Shown in pieces: positions 1 through 8,327 of a stretch of DNA of 64,000 nucleotides (positions within the stretch are counted from its first letter, which is position 1; each line of letters begins with the position of its first letter). A model generated the notes under the pieces. The model searched no databases and was not told where the DNA came from. It saw nothing but the letters and a program-made list of their open reading frames with translations. The translations under genes and the position numbers were made by a program. The DNA comes from Pseudomonas fluorescens. GTDB taxonomy: Bacteria > Pseudomonadota > Gammaproteobacteria > Pseudomonadales > Pseudomonadaceae. The stretch lies in assembly GCF_001307155.1 (NCBI RefSeq), contig NZ_CP012830.1:6074501-6138500 (forward strand), given 5' to 3'.

Positions 1-365
1 CGCGCCAGGCGCGAGCGGCTGACACTGGCGCTGGCGTCGAGGGTCGGCATCCGCGCGGCATCGGCGGCATAAGCGGCGGCGCTGGCCTGGTGGGCACGGG
101 CGTCGGCGATCTGCATGTCCGGGCTGTCGTGCAGGGCTTCGCGGATCAGGCCGTCGAGCTGCGGGTCGCCAAGGCTTTTCCACCAGTCGCTTTTTGGCCA
201 GGCCGCCGGCGACAGGCTGACACCGTTGAGGGACTGCCCGGCCTTGAGGGTTTTCGCATCGAGGCTCACGCCTTGGGTGTTCAGGCCGCTGTAGCTGGCA
301 CACCCGGCCAGGCTCATGGCCAACAGCACCAGGCTGACGCGAGTACGCAAGGTTTTACTGCTCAT
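1..365 (-). CDS. NodT-family outer-membrane efflux lipoprotein (3' part outside window)
   Basis: This is the N-terminal part of a TolC-like outer-membrane factor of a tripartite drug efflux pump. It runs off the left edge, so about 121 residues are visible. It starts with a lipoprotein signal peptide (MSSKTLRTRVSLVLLAMSLAGC), with the lipobox Cys near residue 22. The motif WWKSLGDPQLDGLIREAL follows, which is typical of NodT-family outer-membrane factors. The start codon overlaps the stop of the upstream marR gene as ATGA (362-365), so the two are translationally coupled. In this family the HlyD-like adaptor and the inner-membrane pump usually follow; they would lie beyond the window. Substrate unknown. 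Confidence 0.9.
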   Translation of the reverse strand, partial: MSSKTLRTRVSLVLLAMSLAGCASYSGLNTQGVSLDAKTLKAGQSLNGVSLSPAAWPKSDWWKSLGDPQLDGLIREALHDSPDMQIADARAHQASAAAYAADAARMPTLDASASVSRSRLA

Positions 366-847
366 TTGTCACCTACCCGCAGCACGGTGATCGGATCACC
401 GGCCGCCAGCAAAATTTTCTTCAGGATCTGCTCCAGGGTTTTCAACTCTTCTGGAGTGATGGCGCCTGCCAGTTCGTTCATCGCCTCGGCACCGATATGC
501 GGCAGACGGTCGGCCAGCTTCTGGCCTTCCCCGGTCAGTACCAGCCGTACCTGACGGCGGTCGCCTTCGCAGCGTTGGCGGGAGAGAAAACCCTTCTGTT
601 CCAGACGATCGAGCATGCGGGTCATCGAACCGCTGTCCAGTGACAGGTGCCGGCACAGCTCAGCCGGGGTATCGACGCCAAACTGGGCCATGATGATCAG
701 CACCTTGAACTGCGCGGCGGTGATGCCATGGGGTTCCATGTGCGTATCGATGATTCGGTCCTTGAGCAGCGCGGCGCGCCCGAGCAAGAGACCGAGGTGG
801 CAATTCTGGAATTCGTCTGGCGTGAAATGTTTCATCTGACCACCCAT
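362..847 (-). CDS. MarR-family transcriptional regulator of efflux operon
   Basis: This is a winged-helix MarR-type repressor of about 161 residues, the usual family size. The helix-turn-helix core lies around residues 60-100 (TPAELCRHLSLDSGSMTRML), followed by the wing motif with a DRR signature (EGDRRQVRLVLT). It is the first gene of an operon with the NodT lipoprotein gene and overlaps it by ATGA. It probably represses its own operon: a consensus-like promoter upstream holds one palindrome between -35 and -10 and a second, near-identical one downstream. An alternative start at residue 5 (MKHF) is possible because no strong ribosome binding site precedes the first ATG. The ligand is unknown. 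Confidence 0.93.
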   Translation of the reverse strand: MGGQMKHFTPDEFQNCHLGLLLGRAALLKDRIIDTHMEPHGITAAQFKVLIIMAQFGVDTPAELCRHLSLDSGSMTRMLDRLEQKGFLSRQRCEGDRRQVRLVLTGEGQKLADRLPHIGAEAMNELAGAITPEELKTLEQILKKILLAAGDPITVLRVGDK

Positions 848-850
848 TAG

Positions 851-895
851 CTGCCTAGGCAGGGAAAGTATGTCCAGATATTACTGCTTAGGCAG
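851..895. promoter_or_regulatory. Twin palindromic operators for MarR
   Basis: Two 12-bp palindromes are seen: CTGCCTAGGCAG (851-862, perfect) and CTGCTTAGGCAG (884-895, one mismatch in the dyad). Their centres are 33 bp apart, about three helical turns. One sits between -35 and -10 and the other lies in the 5' leader just before the marR start. This arrangement fits autorepression by the adjacent MarR protein. Confidence 0.7.
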
Positions 896-905
896 CGAAT
901 GTCAA
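878..905 (-). promoter_or_regulatory. Promoter of the marR-efflux operon
   Basis: Read on the minus strand, a perfect -35 TTGACA (900-905) and a -10 TAATAT (878-883) are separated by 16 bp. The spacer contains the palindrome CTGCTTAGGCAG (884-895). Inferred from sequence only. Confidence 0.7.
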
Positions 906-965
906 CGCAATAGTTAGGAGGCTTTGTAATTAGCTGATAAATGGCGGGAATAAGATCGCAATCAT

Positions 966-1090
966 TGTGGCGAGGGGGCTTGTCGAAACGCCGCACCGCC
1001 CCGTTCGGGTGCGCAGCAGCCGTCGATATCAAAATCGACGTGTGCCTGAACGAATGTGATTGCAGATTTGGGGCAAGCCCCCTCGCCACA
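966..1090. repeat. REP/REPIN-type inverted repeat
   Basis: Two perfect 17-bp inverted arms, TGTGGCGAGGGGGCTTG (966-982) and its complement (1074-1090), flank about 90 bp. That interior includes a small hairpin (1021-1040). The motif is the typical fluorescens-group REP sequence and recurs at 23.2 kb. It lies between tamB and the marR operon. Confidence 0.8.
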
Positions 1091-1116
1091 GGGAGCGGCC
1101 CCAATCGGGGACGGGC

Positions 1117-4100
1117 TTAGAAATCCCGTTTGTAGAAGATATCCAGCGAACTGGCGATGCCGCTGGCGGCTTCCAGGTAGACCATTTTGCTCAGTTTGTA
1201 GCGCAAGGCGATGGTGTTGGCCGGTTCGAATACGCCGACGCCGTAACGCAAACTGAGTTTCTCGGAGAGGTTGCCGCTGGCCACCACGCTGGTGGTGGTG
1301 CCGCTGCCCTGGGTGTCGAGCTGGAAGTCCTGAATGCCCAGATCCTTGGCCAGACTGCCGGTCAGATCGGAACTGCCCATCAAGCCCAGTCCCAACGCAG
1401 CTTGAGCCAGCATGTTGTTGTCTTCGCCGTTGCTGGTCAGCGGACGCCCGAGCACCAGATAGGACAATGCCTGTTCCTGGCTCATCGCCGGTTCCGAGAA
1501 GATCTGCGTGGTCGGCTGCTCGGCGCTGCCGCTCAGGCGAATACCGGCGATCACGTCGTCGGTCTGGCGCACCGCTTCGATGTCCAGATACGGCTGATCG
1601 ATGGGCCCGGCGAACAGCAGCCGCGCTCGCCGTACCGTCAGGCGCTGGCCGTACGCACGATAACGGCCATCGTTGAGCCAGAGCTCGCCGCGGGTGTCCA
1701 TGTTGTCACCGATGTGCACATGACCTTGCAGGTTCGCCGTCAGGCCGAACCCGGTAAAGCTGAGCTTGTCCTCACCAACCGCCACATCGATGTCCATCGC
1801 CATGGCCATCGGCGGTTTGCCCGCTTCGGTCTGGTGACCGACGATCACCGTGTCATCGGAGACCTTGACCGTTGATGGCGGCAACTCACGCACGGTGATT
1901 TCGCCCTTGGGCACCTGCACCTTGCCGACAATCGCCAGTTTGTCGTTGTTGATCGAGATTTTCAGGTCCGGCGCCACTTCCAGCACGGCGTACGGCTCGA
2001 CCGTGACCGGCAGTTGTGTGCCTTTGAGGCTCAGATCCACCACCAACGCCTGACCCCAGGCAACATGCCCGTTCAAGCTGCCCTGCCCGGCCTTGCCGCT
2101 TTTCCAGCCGCCGTTGAGTTGCACGCTCTCACCGGCAATCTGCGCCTGAAGCTGCAACGCTTCGAATCGCGTCGGCAGCTGTGGGCCAGAGATTTCACCG
2201 TCACTGAGGGTCAGGTTGCCATTGACCTGCGGCGCCAGCAGCCCGCCCGACAAACTGCCGCTGCCATTCAAGCGCCCGGTCAGTTTCTCGACCATCGGCA
2301 CAAACGGTCGCGCCACCGACAGGTCCAGACCGCTTAAACGGAATGAGCCGCTCAGCGGTTTGCTCTTGGGTAATGGATTGATCTGCGCCTGCACCATCAG
2401 CTCGCCCAACTTGCCACCGACAAAGTCGAGCTGCGTGTCGATGCGTTTCGGGGTCAGGGTGCTGGTCAGTTTCAGCGTCTGGTAAGGGAAATCCAGCCAC
2501 TGATCCTTTTCCTTCATGCGCAGCGTACCGCCGCTGGCATCGACCATGATCTGGCCTTTCGGGCCGCTGGCCGGCAGGTCGAGTTGCACATCGGCATTGA
2601 GCTTGCCGTGCCAGGCAAAATCTTTCGGCAGCCATTGCGCGAGGCTGTCGATCGGAAACTGCTTGAGGTGGTAACGCAGCTTCGGTTCGGGCATCAGCCG
2701 CTGGTCTTCGCCGCACAGGCTGGCCTGCCCGGACATCCAGCAATGCGCGCCGAAGGTCAGCTTGCCGTCGGCCAGGCGTTCGATTTTTGCCGGATTTTGC
2801 AGCTTCCAGTCCTGGCCGCCAGCCTGTATGTCGCCACTGGCCAAACGGCCGCGCCAATTGCCTTTATCCAGATTGCCGTCGAGGCCCAGCGCCAGTTTCA
2901 GTTGCGGGCCCAGCAGGTCCAGTTGCAGCTTCTGGCTTTTGATATCGCCCTGGCCGCTGGCGGTCAGCGTGCCCAGTTGAGTGTCGCCGGCCTGAATACC
3001 GCTGCCCTTGAGGTCGATCTTCGCCCGTTGCGCGCTGTCGAGACTGGCGTCGAGGTTCAGGCTTTGCAGGCGATTGTCGTCGAATGCCAGTTGCACACCT
3101 TGCAGGCTGAGTTTGCCTTGCGGTGCCTGGAGGCTGCCGGCAACGTCGACCCGACCGTTGAGCTGACCGCGCAACTGTGGCCAGAGCTGGCCAAGGCGCG
3201 GTGCCTTGATGTCGATCTGGCCGGCGAGTTTCTGTTGCAGGCTGCCGCTGCCATCGATGCGGTTGTCGCCCAGACGAATGTGCAGCGCGCTGAGGTTCCA
3301 GCGCTCGCCCGCGCCATCGGCCTTGGCTTGCAAGACGGCCGGCTGACCGCGCAGCTTGCCCTTGAGGTCGAGGTCGGCGTTGAGGCTCAGGTGTTGATCT
3401 TTCATTTCACCCTTGCTGCGCAACGGACCGGCGAGGGTCCCCGGCAGCTCCGCCAGCCAGTACGCCGGATTGATCGCCGACAGGTCCAGCGCCGTGTCCC
3501 AGGCAATGCCATCGGCGAATTGCAGATTCAAATGCCCTTCGGCCTTGCCCTGCCCGGCCGCCAGTTTGAATTCCGGCAGGAAGATTTTCGTCAGGTCGCC
3601 GCTGAACGGACTGCTCAGGCTGAATGCGCCGGCCGGGCCATCCAGTGCTGCCTTGAAGTTGCCCAGGTAGTTGCCGTCGCGGTAGGACACTTCACCGTTG
3701 AAGCTGCGCAGCGCCACTTGAGGCTCGGCGATCAGCGGGTACAGCCGATGCCACGGGAAGTCCAGCCAATCGATTTTCGCCTCGGCACTGAAGCCCTCGG
3801 ACCAATCGAGTTGCCCGCTCAGCTTGAGGTTTTGCGTGTCGCTGGCGCTCAAATCAAGCCCGGCGATCTGCGCCCCTTTGGCGTCGACCTTGCCTTGCAG
3901 CAGCAACCCGACCGGGCCCTGCTCGGCCGGCAATGTCGCTTTGCCGAGCAACTGATAACCGCTTTTCAGGTCACCGTTGCCGGTCAGTTCCAGCTGGTTG
4001 AGCTGCAAGGTGTCCGGCAAATCCGCGCTGGCCTTGAAGCCATCGGCGGTAATCCGCACCTTGGCCGGCAGGTTTTCCACCAGCGGTTGCAACTCACCCG

Positions 4101-4788
4101 TCAGTTGACCTTGCAGGTAACCGCTGCTGTCGGCGCGCAGGTTCAGGGTTTTCAACAAATCGCCGTCGACTTTCAGCGCCAGCGCCCACGGTGCTTTACC
4201 CGGTGCCGGCAAGGTCAGCTTGCCTTCGGCGCTGAGCGGCCAGTTGCCGGTTGGTTGCAGCAGCCCGGACAAATCCAGGCTGAGGTCGTCGCGTTGCAGA
4301 TGTACGGAGTCGATCTGCAAGCCCTTGGCCGTCCAGTGCGCGGCCAGTTGCAGGTCTTTGAGCTGCTCGCTGCCGTTGAGCAACAGGCTGCCGATCTGCA
4401 CCTCGCCCAACTGGATCGCCACCGGCAATTTCAACTCCGGCAGGCTGATCGGCCCGCTGCTGGCTTCGCTGCTCGAGGCAAATTGCAGAATGACTTGCTC
4501 AGCCTTCAATTGCTCGATGCACAGGGTCATGCGCAGCAGGCACAGTGGCGACCAGGCGAACAATGGCTTGTTCAGCTCGACCCGACTGCCCGTTTGCTGC
4601 CAGAGCAAGTGATCGGCACTCCATTGGCCGCCCAGGCGACCCTGGAAATTCTCCACGCTCAAACCCGGCACCTGGCCCAGCGTCCAACGGCTGCCCGCTT
4701 GTGTACCGAGCAAGGCGCCGATGCTCAGCAACAGCAACGCCACCAGCGAGAGCATCGCCAGCAGCGCTATTTTCAAACCACGCTTCAC
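1117..4788 (-). CDS. tamB: Translocation and assembly module inner-membrane protein TamB
   Basis: TamB is a very long periplasm-spanning protein anchored in the inner membrane. With TamA it helps assemble some outer-membrane proteins, and in the wider AsmA-like family it is implicated in phospholipid transport. The 1223-residue product begins with a signal anchor (about residues 7-30). A long, low-complexity beta-rich repeat region follows. It ends with the conserved TamB (DUF490) C-terminal domain finishing in a typical beta-strand ending with Phe (SSLDIFYKRDF). Translation starts at GTG, which overlaps the tamA stop as GTGA (4785-4788). Length and gene order match the family. Several long antisense reading frames over this gene are shadows. 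Confidence 0.96.
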   Translation of the reverse strand: MKRGLKIALLAMLSLVALLLLSIGALLGTQAGSRWTLGQVPGLSVENFQGRLGGQWSADHLLWQQTGSRVELNKPLFAWSPLCLLRMTLCIEQLKAEQVILQFASSSEASSGPISLPELKLPVAIQLGEVQIGSLLLNGSEQLKDLQLAAHWTAKGLQIDSVHLQRDDLSLDLSGLLQPTGNWPLSAEGKLTLPAPGKAPWALALKVDGDLLKTLNLRADSSGYLQGQLTGELQPLVENLPAKVRITADGFKASADLPDTLQLNQLELTGNGDLKSGYQLLGKATLPAEQGPVGLLLQGKVDAKGAQIAGLDLSASDTQNLKLSGQLDWSEGFSAEAKIDWLDFPWHRLYPLIAEPQVALRSFNGEVSYRDGNYLGNFKAALDGPAGAFSLSSPFSGDLTKIFLPEFKLAAGQGKAEGHLNLQFADGIAWDTALDLSAINPAYWLAELPGTLAGPLRSKGEMKDQHLSLNADLDLKGKLRGQPAVLQAKADGAGERWNLSALHIRLGDNRIDGSGSLQQKLAGQIDIKAPRLGQLWPQLRGQLNGRVDVAGSLQAPQGKLSLQGVQLAFDDNRLQSLNLDASLDSAQRAKIDLKGSGIQAGDTQLGTLTASGQGDIKSQKLQLDLLGPQLKLALGLDGNLDKGNWRGRLASGDIQAGGQDWKLQNPAKIERLADGKLTFGAHCWMSGQASLCGEDQRLMPEPKLRYHLKQFPIDSLAQWLPKDFAWHGKLNADVQLDLPASGPKGQIMVDASGGTLRMKEKDQWLDFPYQTLKLTSTLTPKRIDTQLDFVGGKLGELMVQAQINPLPKSKPLSGSFRLSGLDLSVARPFVPMVEKLTGRLNGSGSLSGGLLAPQVNGNLTLSDGEISGPQLPTRFEALQLQAQIAGESVQLNGGWKSGKAGQGSLNGHVAWGQALVVDLSLKGTQLPVTVEPYAVLEVAPDLKISINNDKLAIVGKVQVPKGEITVRELPPSTVKVSDDTVIVGHQTEAGKPPMAMAMDIDVAVGEDKLSFTGFGLTANLQGHVHIGDNMDTRGELWLNDGRYRAYGQRLTVRRARLLFAGPIDQPYLDIEAVRQTDDVIAGIRLSGSAEQPTTQIFSEPAMSQEQALSYLVLGRPLTSNGEDNNMLAQAALGLGLMGSSDLTGSLAKDLGIQDFQLDTQGSGTTTSVVASGNLSEKLSLRYGVGVFEPANTIALRYKLSKMVYLEAASGIASSLDIFYKRDF

Positions 4789-6512
4789 AGCTCAGGCCCC
4801 ATGGAAAAGTGCAAACGAATACCACCGGGATCATCCAGCGCATGGGCCAGGTCGAGGCGGATCGGCCCGACCGGCGAAACCCAGCGCACGCCGACGCCGA
4901 CCCCGGTCTTGAGGCTCGGCAGGTCCAGCGTGTTAAACGAGTTGCCCTGATCGACAAAGGTTGCGATACGCCATTTTTCGGCGATGGAATATTGATACTC
5001 GACGCTGCCAGCCACCATGTAACGCCCACCCACGCGCTCGCCAGCGGAGTTTTCCGGCGACAGGCTCTGATAGTCGTAACCGCGCACGCTCTGATCGCCA
5101 CCGGCGAAGAAGCGCAATGACGGCGGAATGGTTCGATAACCATTGGTGGCACTGCCACCTAACTGTGCACGAGCGAGGAACCGATGGTTGTCCCACACCG
5201 TGGTGATGCCTTTGACCAATGCAGTGCCATACACCACGTTATTGTCCGAACCCACCCCTTGCTTGGCCACCTTGCTCTCGAACTGCAAGCGGTAACCGTT
5301 GTGCGGGTCGATGCGGTTGTCACTGCGCAGATAGGAATAACTGATGCCGGGCATCAGCAAGGTACTCAGGCCCGAATCGTCGCCCAGGCGATATTCCTCA
5401 CGCTGCCATTTCAACGAGATCACCCGCTGCCAGCCGCTGGGCAACTTGCTGTGCCATTCAGGGCCCACGGTCAGCAACTTGCTCAGGCTGTCGGTGTTGG
5501 CCAGTTCTTCATTTTGATAACCACCGGCAAAGCGCAGTTTGTCGGTGAGTGGCGGATCCAGCGGCACGTCATACCAGAGGCCGACGTTCTGCCGTGGCGC
5601 CGAGACTTCCGCTTCCCAGCCATAACTGTGGCCTTCGGCATTGACCCAGTGCCGGGTCCAGTTGGCCTTGGCCCGTGGCCCGACGTCCGTCGAAAAGCCC
5701 AGACCCAGGCCCATGGTGCGCGGTTTGCGCGTGTCGAGTTTGACCGCCACCGGTATCACATCATTGGCCGCAGCGGTCGGCGCCGCATCCACCCGCACCG
5801 CGTCGAAATAGCCGCTCGATTGCAGCGCCTGATTGAGTTCGGCGATCAGCTCGGAGTCATACGGCGCGCCGCTCTTGAACGGCACCATGCGTTGCAGCAA
5901 GTCTTCGTCGAACGGCGTATCGCCGGTAAAACTGACCTTGCCCAAGGCATAACGCGGGCCGCTGTCGTAAATCAGCTCGATGTCGGCGACACCGGCCCGA
6001 GGATCGACCAACAGTTTCTGGCTGGTAAAGCGCCCACTGAAAAAGCCGAAGCGCGAAGCCTGATTCTGGATCAGCCGCTTGGCGTCTTCGTAATGGCCGT
6101 GATTAAGCACAGCACCGGATTTGAGCAGGTCGCTCTTGGGCACACGAAAGGATTTGAGGCTAGCGGCCGGGCCGTCGACACGAATGGTCACGTTGCGCAA
6201 ATGCACCGGTTCGCCGGGGTCGATGTTCAACACCAACGTTGGCGACTTGCCGTTTTTGACTTCGCTTTCTATATGGGGCTGGTAGTAACCCAAGGCCTGG
6301 GCGGCCTTGCGGGCCTGCTCTTCGGCGCCACGACGAAAGCGCAACAAGGCTTCCTCATCGCGATCGCCGAGGCCGCCGATATAGCCCTCTATATTGGCCT
6401 TCAGTTCATCGTTGGACGGTTTGATCCTGACGTCCAATTCACTTTGCGCCAGGGCCGCTACACTGCTGAACAGCACGAGCAAACCGCTGGTAAATCTTCC
6501 TGGAAACTTCAT
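4785..6512 (-). CDS. tamA: Translocation and assembly module outer-membrane protein TamA (Omp85 family)
   Basis: This Omp85-type outer-membrane protein has N-terminal POTRA domains (about residues 25-260) and a C-terminal 16-strand barrel ending in FSMGPEL. I place the start at 6512, not at the longer possible start at 6581. From 6512 the protein begins with a clean signal peptide (MKFPGRFTSGLLVLFSSVAALA, cleavage before QSEL), giving 575 residues, the normal size. The barrel carries Omp85-like glycine/aromatic strands (LRFFAGGDQSVRGYDYQSLS holds the conserved VRGY lid motif). It forms an operon with tamB, overlapping by four bases. Confidence 0.96.
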   Translation of the reverse strand: MKFPGRFTSGLLVLFSSVAALAQSELDVRIKPSNDELKANIEGYIGGLGDRDEEALLRFRRGAEEQARKAAQALGYYQPHIESEVKNGKSPTLVLNIDPGEPVHLRNVTIRVDGPAASLKSFRVPKSDLLKSGAVLNHGHYEDAKRLIQNQASRFGFFSGRFTSQKLLVDPRAGVADIELIYDSGPRYALGKVSFTGDTPFDEDLLQRMVPFKSGAPYDSELIAELNQALQSSGYFDAVRVDAAPTAAANDVIPVAVKLDTRKPRTMGLGLGFSTDVGPRAKANWTRHWVNAEGHSYGWEAEVSAPRQNVGLWYDVPLDPPLTDKLRFAGGYQNEELANTDSLSKLLTVGPEWHSKLPSGWQRVISLKWQREEYRLGDDSGLSTLLMPGISYSYLRSDNRIDPHNGYRLQFESKVAKQGVGSDNNVVYGTALVKGITTVWDNHRFLARAQLGGSATNGYRTIPPSLRFFAGGDQSVRGYDYQSLSPENSAGERVGGRYMVAGSVEYQYSIAEKWRIATFVDQGNSFNTLDLPSLKTGVGVGVRWVSPVGPIRLDLAHALDDPGGIRLHFSMGPEL

Positions 6513-6577
6513 AGGCGCGGATGCTATCACGAGCGTGGGGGCGTGATAGAGCGAACAATCTGAACAATAATTCGATC

Positions 6578-7228
6578 TCAACCCGTTGCGCTGTGCAACA
6601 CCTGCGGATTGGCGTGGAAAAACACGTGTTCGAGAACAGGCCCTACAGCGACCTCGCCAATCTCTTCATAACCCTGCCGCTTATAGAACTCCAGATAACG
6701 CGGATTCCCAGTGTCGAGTACTACACCTTGGGAATGCTCGTCGACGGCGCACCAGTTATGCACGGCTGTGAGCAACTGCTCGCCGAAGTGCCGACCTTGA
6801 AACTCCGGATGAATCCCCAGCAACGGCAAGACATGCACTGAGTCCGATGGCAGGCAGGCCGCCACCGCCGCGTGATACTCCAGATAACGCCGGGTGCAAC
6901 GCAACCCGGCGCTCAGCACCATCCGCAGGCGCCAGGCCCAACTTTCGGTGATGCCCAGACGACGTTGCGGCGGCGCGATCAGCGCAATGCCGATCAACCG
7001 GTCATTGATCAGCAGACCGATCGCCGGCAATTCCTGCACAAAATGCTGTTCGACCAGTTCCCGTATCGTGGCTCGCACTCGGTGTTCATAGCCAGGGCGT
7101 TCAGCCTCGAACAGGTACTTGAAGACTGGCTCGTGTCGATAGGCGTGGTACAGCAAGGAGCGAGCTTCGTGCGAATAGCCACTGTCGAGCCGGTGGACAT
7201 CAGCAATGGCAGTTGAGGTTTCAGGCAT
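6578..7228 (-). CDS. GNAT-family N-acetyltransferase
   Basis: This 216-residue single-domain acetyltransferase has the acetyl-CoA pyrophosphate-binding motif QGRHFG at residues 144-149 (context LLGIHPEFQGRHFGEQLL). The C-terminal GNAT signature LEFYKRQGYEEIGE follows. A strong ribosome binding site (GGGGAGA) precedes the ATG. The acceptor substrate cannot be inferred. It ends 65 bp before tamA on the same strand and may be co-transcribed with tamA/tamB, but the roles look unrelated. Confidence 0.88.
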   Translation of the reverse strand: MPETSTAIADVHRLDSGYSHEARSLLYHAYRHEPVFKYLFEAERPGYEHRVRATIRELVEQHFVQELPAIGLLINDRLIGIALIAPPQRRLGITESWAWRLRMVLSAGLRCTRRYLEYHAAVAACLPSDSVHVLPLLGIHPEFQGRHFGEQLLTAVHNWCAVDEHSQGVVLDTGNPRYLEFYKRQGYEEIGEVAVGPVLEHVFFHANPQVLHSATG

Positions 7229-7403
7229 GACGGTCTATCTCCCCTGAGCGGGGCTAAAATGGCCCCGTTCTTATAAGTACGAACCCGCTACAAAGCTGAT
7301 CGTTCCCACACTAAAGGACATTAGCAGTGCATCTGCCCTACTGCCATGCTGGCTGACTTCGTACATGTCAGCTAGCATCGCACTTTTGCCAGGACTGCCG
7401 ACC

Positions 7404-8216
7404 ATGAAGATCGTCTCGTTCAACATCAATGGCCTGCGCGCCCGCCCCCATCAACTGGCGGCACTGATCGAGAAGCACCAGCCGGACGTCATCGGCTTGC
7501 AGGAAACCAAGGTCGATGACGTCCAGTTCCCGCTCGCCGAGCTTGAGGCGCTGGGCTATCACGTGGGCTTCCACGGCCAGAAAGGTCATTACGGCGTCGC
7601 CCTTATGTCACGCCAGGCACCGCTCGCGTTGCACAAAGGCTTTGCCAGCGATGAAGAAGACGCCCAGCGCCGCTTCATCTGGGGCACGTTCGCCGATGCC
7701 AACGGCGTACCGGTGACGATCATGAACGGCTATTTCCCACAGGGTGAAAGCCGCGACCACCCGACCAAGTTCCCGGCCAAGGAGCGCTTCTACAACGACT
7801 TGCAGACGCTGCTCGAAACCCAGTTCAGCAATGACCAGCCGCTGGTGGTGATGGGCGATGTGAACATTTCCCCGGAAGACTGCGACATCGGCATCGGCCC
7901 GGACAACATGAAGCGCTGGCTGAAAACCGGCAAATGCAGCTTCTTGCCGGAAGAGCGCGAGTGGATGGCCCGTTTGAAGAACTGGGGCCTGGTGGACAGC
8001 TTCCGCCACCTGAACCCGGACGTAACGGATCGCTTCAGCTGGTTCGACTACCGCAGCCGTGGCTTTGAAGACGAGCCCAAGCGCGGACTGCGCATCGACT
8101 TGATCCTCGCCTCCCAAGGGCTGCTGCCACGGGTCAAGGCCGCCGGTGTCGACTACGAACTGCGCGGCATGGAAAAACCTTCGGACCATGCGCCGATCTG
8201 GCTTGAGCTGAGCTGA
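7404..8216 (+). CDS. xthA: Exodeoxyribonuclease III
   Basis: This is a base-excision repair AP endonuclease and 3'-5' exonuclease of the Mg-dependent endonuclease/exonuclease/phosphatase fold. The start is placed at the internal ATG (MKIVSFNINGLRARP), giving 270 residues like E. coli XthA. The upstream extension MSASIALLPGLPT is not conserved in character. Visible active-site motifs are LQETKVDD (metal-binding Glu34), GDVNISPEDCDIG and the C-terminal KPSDHAPIW with the catalytic Asp-His. It appears monocistronic and is followed by a hairpin. Confidence 0.95.
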   Translation: MKIVSFNINGLRARPHQLAALIEKHQPDVIGLQETKVDDVQFPLAELEALGYHVGFHGQKGHYGVALMSRQAPLALHKGFASDEEDAQRRFIWGTFADANGVPVTIMNGYFPQGESRDHPTKFPAKERFYNDLQTLLETQFSNDQPLVVMGDVNISPEDCDIGIGPDNMKRWLKTGKCSFLPEEREWMARLKNWGLVDSFRHLNPDVTDRFSWFDYRSRGFEDEPKRGLRIDLILASQGLLPRVKAAGVDYELRGMEKPSDHAPIWLELS

Positions 8217-8223
8217 TCGCTGC

Positions 8224-8250
8224 GATCGTTCCCACGCAGTGGGAACGATC
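8224..8250. terminator. Hairpin after xthA (terminator or short REP)
   Basis: An 11-bp perfect stem GATCGTTCCCA / TGGGAACGATC surrounds the 5-nt loop CGCAG, 7 bp after the xthA stop. No T-tract follows, so it may be a REP-like palindrome. A half copy (GATCGTTCCCACA) lies upstream of xthA near 7299. Confidence 0.6.
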
Positions 8251-8327
8251 ATTGCGTCGTCATATTTCAGCAACCTTTCTGTCTTATTCTCCCGACACTT
8301 CCTGTGACCTTGAAAGGTGTCGGCTCG

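Noticed and set aside
2584..4950. 788-codon plus-strand open frame
   Set aside because: It is antisense to tamB, Gln/Leu-rich with no family character; the minus-strand gene has a clear identity.
5184..6563. 459-codon plus-strand open frame
   Set aside because: Antisense shadow of tamA in high-GC sequence.
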